Source: Streptomyces sp. TBY4
Lineage (GTDB): Bacteria > Actinomycetota > Actinomycetes > Streptomycetales > Streptomycetaceae
Direction of reading: 5' to 3'
Length of the DNA stretch: 64,000 bases
NCBI RefSeq assembly: GCF_024213195.1
Contig: NZ_JANAVF010000001.1
Location: 849,151-913,150, forward strand
This document shows positions 63,961 through 64,000 of the stretch, piece after piece. Position 1 is the stretch's first letter, and every line of letters begins with the position of its first letter. A program made the translations under genes and the position numbers. A model generated the notes under the pieces. The model was given only the letters and a program-made list of their open reading frames with translations. It ran no database searches and had not been told where the DNA came from.

Positions 63961-64000
63961 GGGGCGGTACGGGGCTGCGCGCGCAGCCCCGTACCGCCCC
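63961..64000. terminator. Terminator, 40-bp perfect palindrome
   Basis: Two 20-base arms (GGGGCGGTACGGGGCTGCGC and complement) with no spacer, 11 bases after the peroxidase stop. The palindrome ends exactly at the window edge. Confidence 0.85.

Overview
The window is about 72% GC. Genes start with ATG, GTG or TTG behind GGAGG-type ribosome-binding sites, are often coupled by ATGA/GTGA overlaps, and are mostly actinobacterial families (LuxR-like ATPase, single-domain sugar ABC ATPase with ROK kinase, MocR regulator, DUF2075 proteins). Everything points to a Streptomyces chromosome. I saw no rRNA, tRNA, CRISPR array, insertion sequence or integrase.

Layout. 0-5 kb: the N-terminal part of a cytochrome P450, a two-component system with a coupled lipoprotein, a MurJ-type lipid II flippase and a FemX-type aminoacyltransferase. 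6.3-9.3 kb: a lipoprotein L,D-transpeptidase and a secreted alpha/beta hydrolase. 9.3-12.5 kb: a GluABCD-like polar amino-acid importer. 12.6-14.6 kb: a small unknown protein, exonuclease III and an MBL-fold hydrolase. 14.7-20.5 kb: a sugar ABC importer with ROK kinase and a divergent Gfo/Idh dehydrogenase. 20.5-24.9 kb: P450, EamA exporter, DHFR-like reductase, SDR and a flavin-binding protein. 28.7-32.5 kb: an ABC exporter with a NarL-type two-component system. 32.6-35 kb: a MocR regulator and a MobA-like nucleotidyltransferase. 37-41.5 kb: a divergent pair of DUF2075 nuclease-helicase paralogues. 41.7-47.3 kb: SGNH hydrolase, an exonuclease-Mth938 fusion, a LuxR-like ATPase and a double-HTH Lrp/AsnC regulator. 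57.7-60.4 kb: an HTH/NTPase/repeat protein. 62.6-64 kb: a zinc-ribbon protein and glutathione peroxidase.

The theme that ties the window together is purine and glyoxylate catabolism, in three blocks: allantoicase, allantoinase and an IclR regulator (25-28.6 kb); malate synthase (35-37 kb); and purine permease, 8-oxoguanine deaminase, uricase, UraH, UraD, small regulators, hydroxypyruvate isomerase, tartronate semialdehyde reductase, catalase and glyoxylate carboligase (47-62 kb). Together they would take urate through allantoin to glyoxylate, and on to glycerate or malate, while catalase removes the peroxide made by uricase. Ureidoglycolate lyase and xanthine dehydrogenase are not in the window.

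The main observation is a two-box operator code over these separated promoters. A 15-bp palindrome TCAAC-N5-GTTGA lies at uraD, katA, allB and aceB. A second 15-bp palindrome TTCCG-N5-CGGAA (core TTCC-N7-GGAA) lies at gcl (twice), hyi, katA, the IclR gene and, degenerate, aceB. The boxes sit on recognisable -35/-10 elements. A second strong observation is that both divergent DUF2075 genes start behind the same two-stem hairpin, whose outer stem contains the Shine-Dalgarno sequence.
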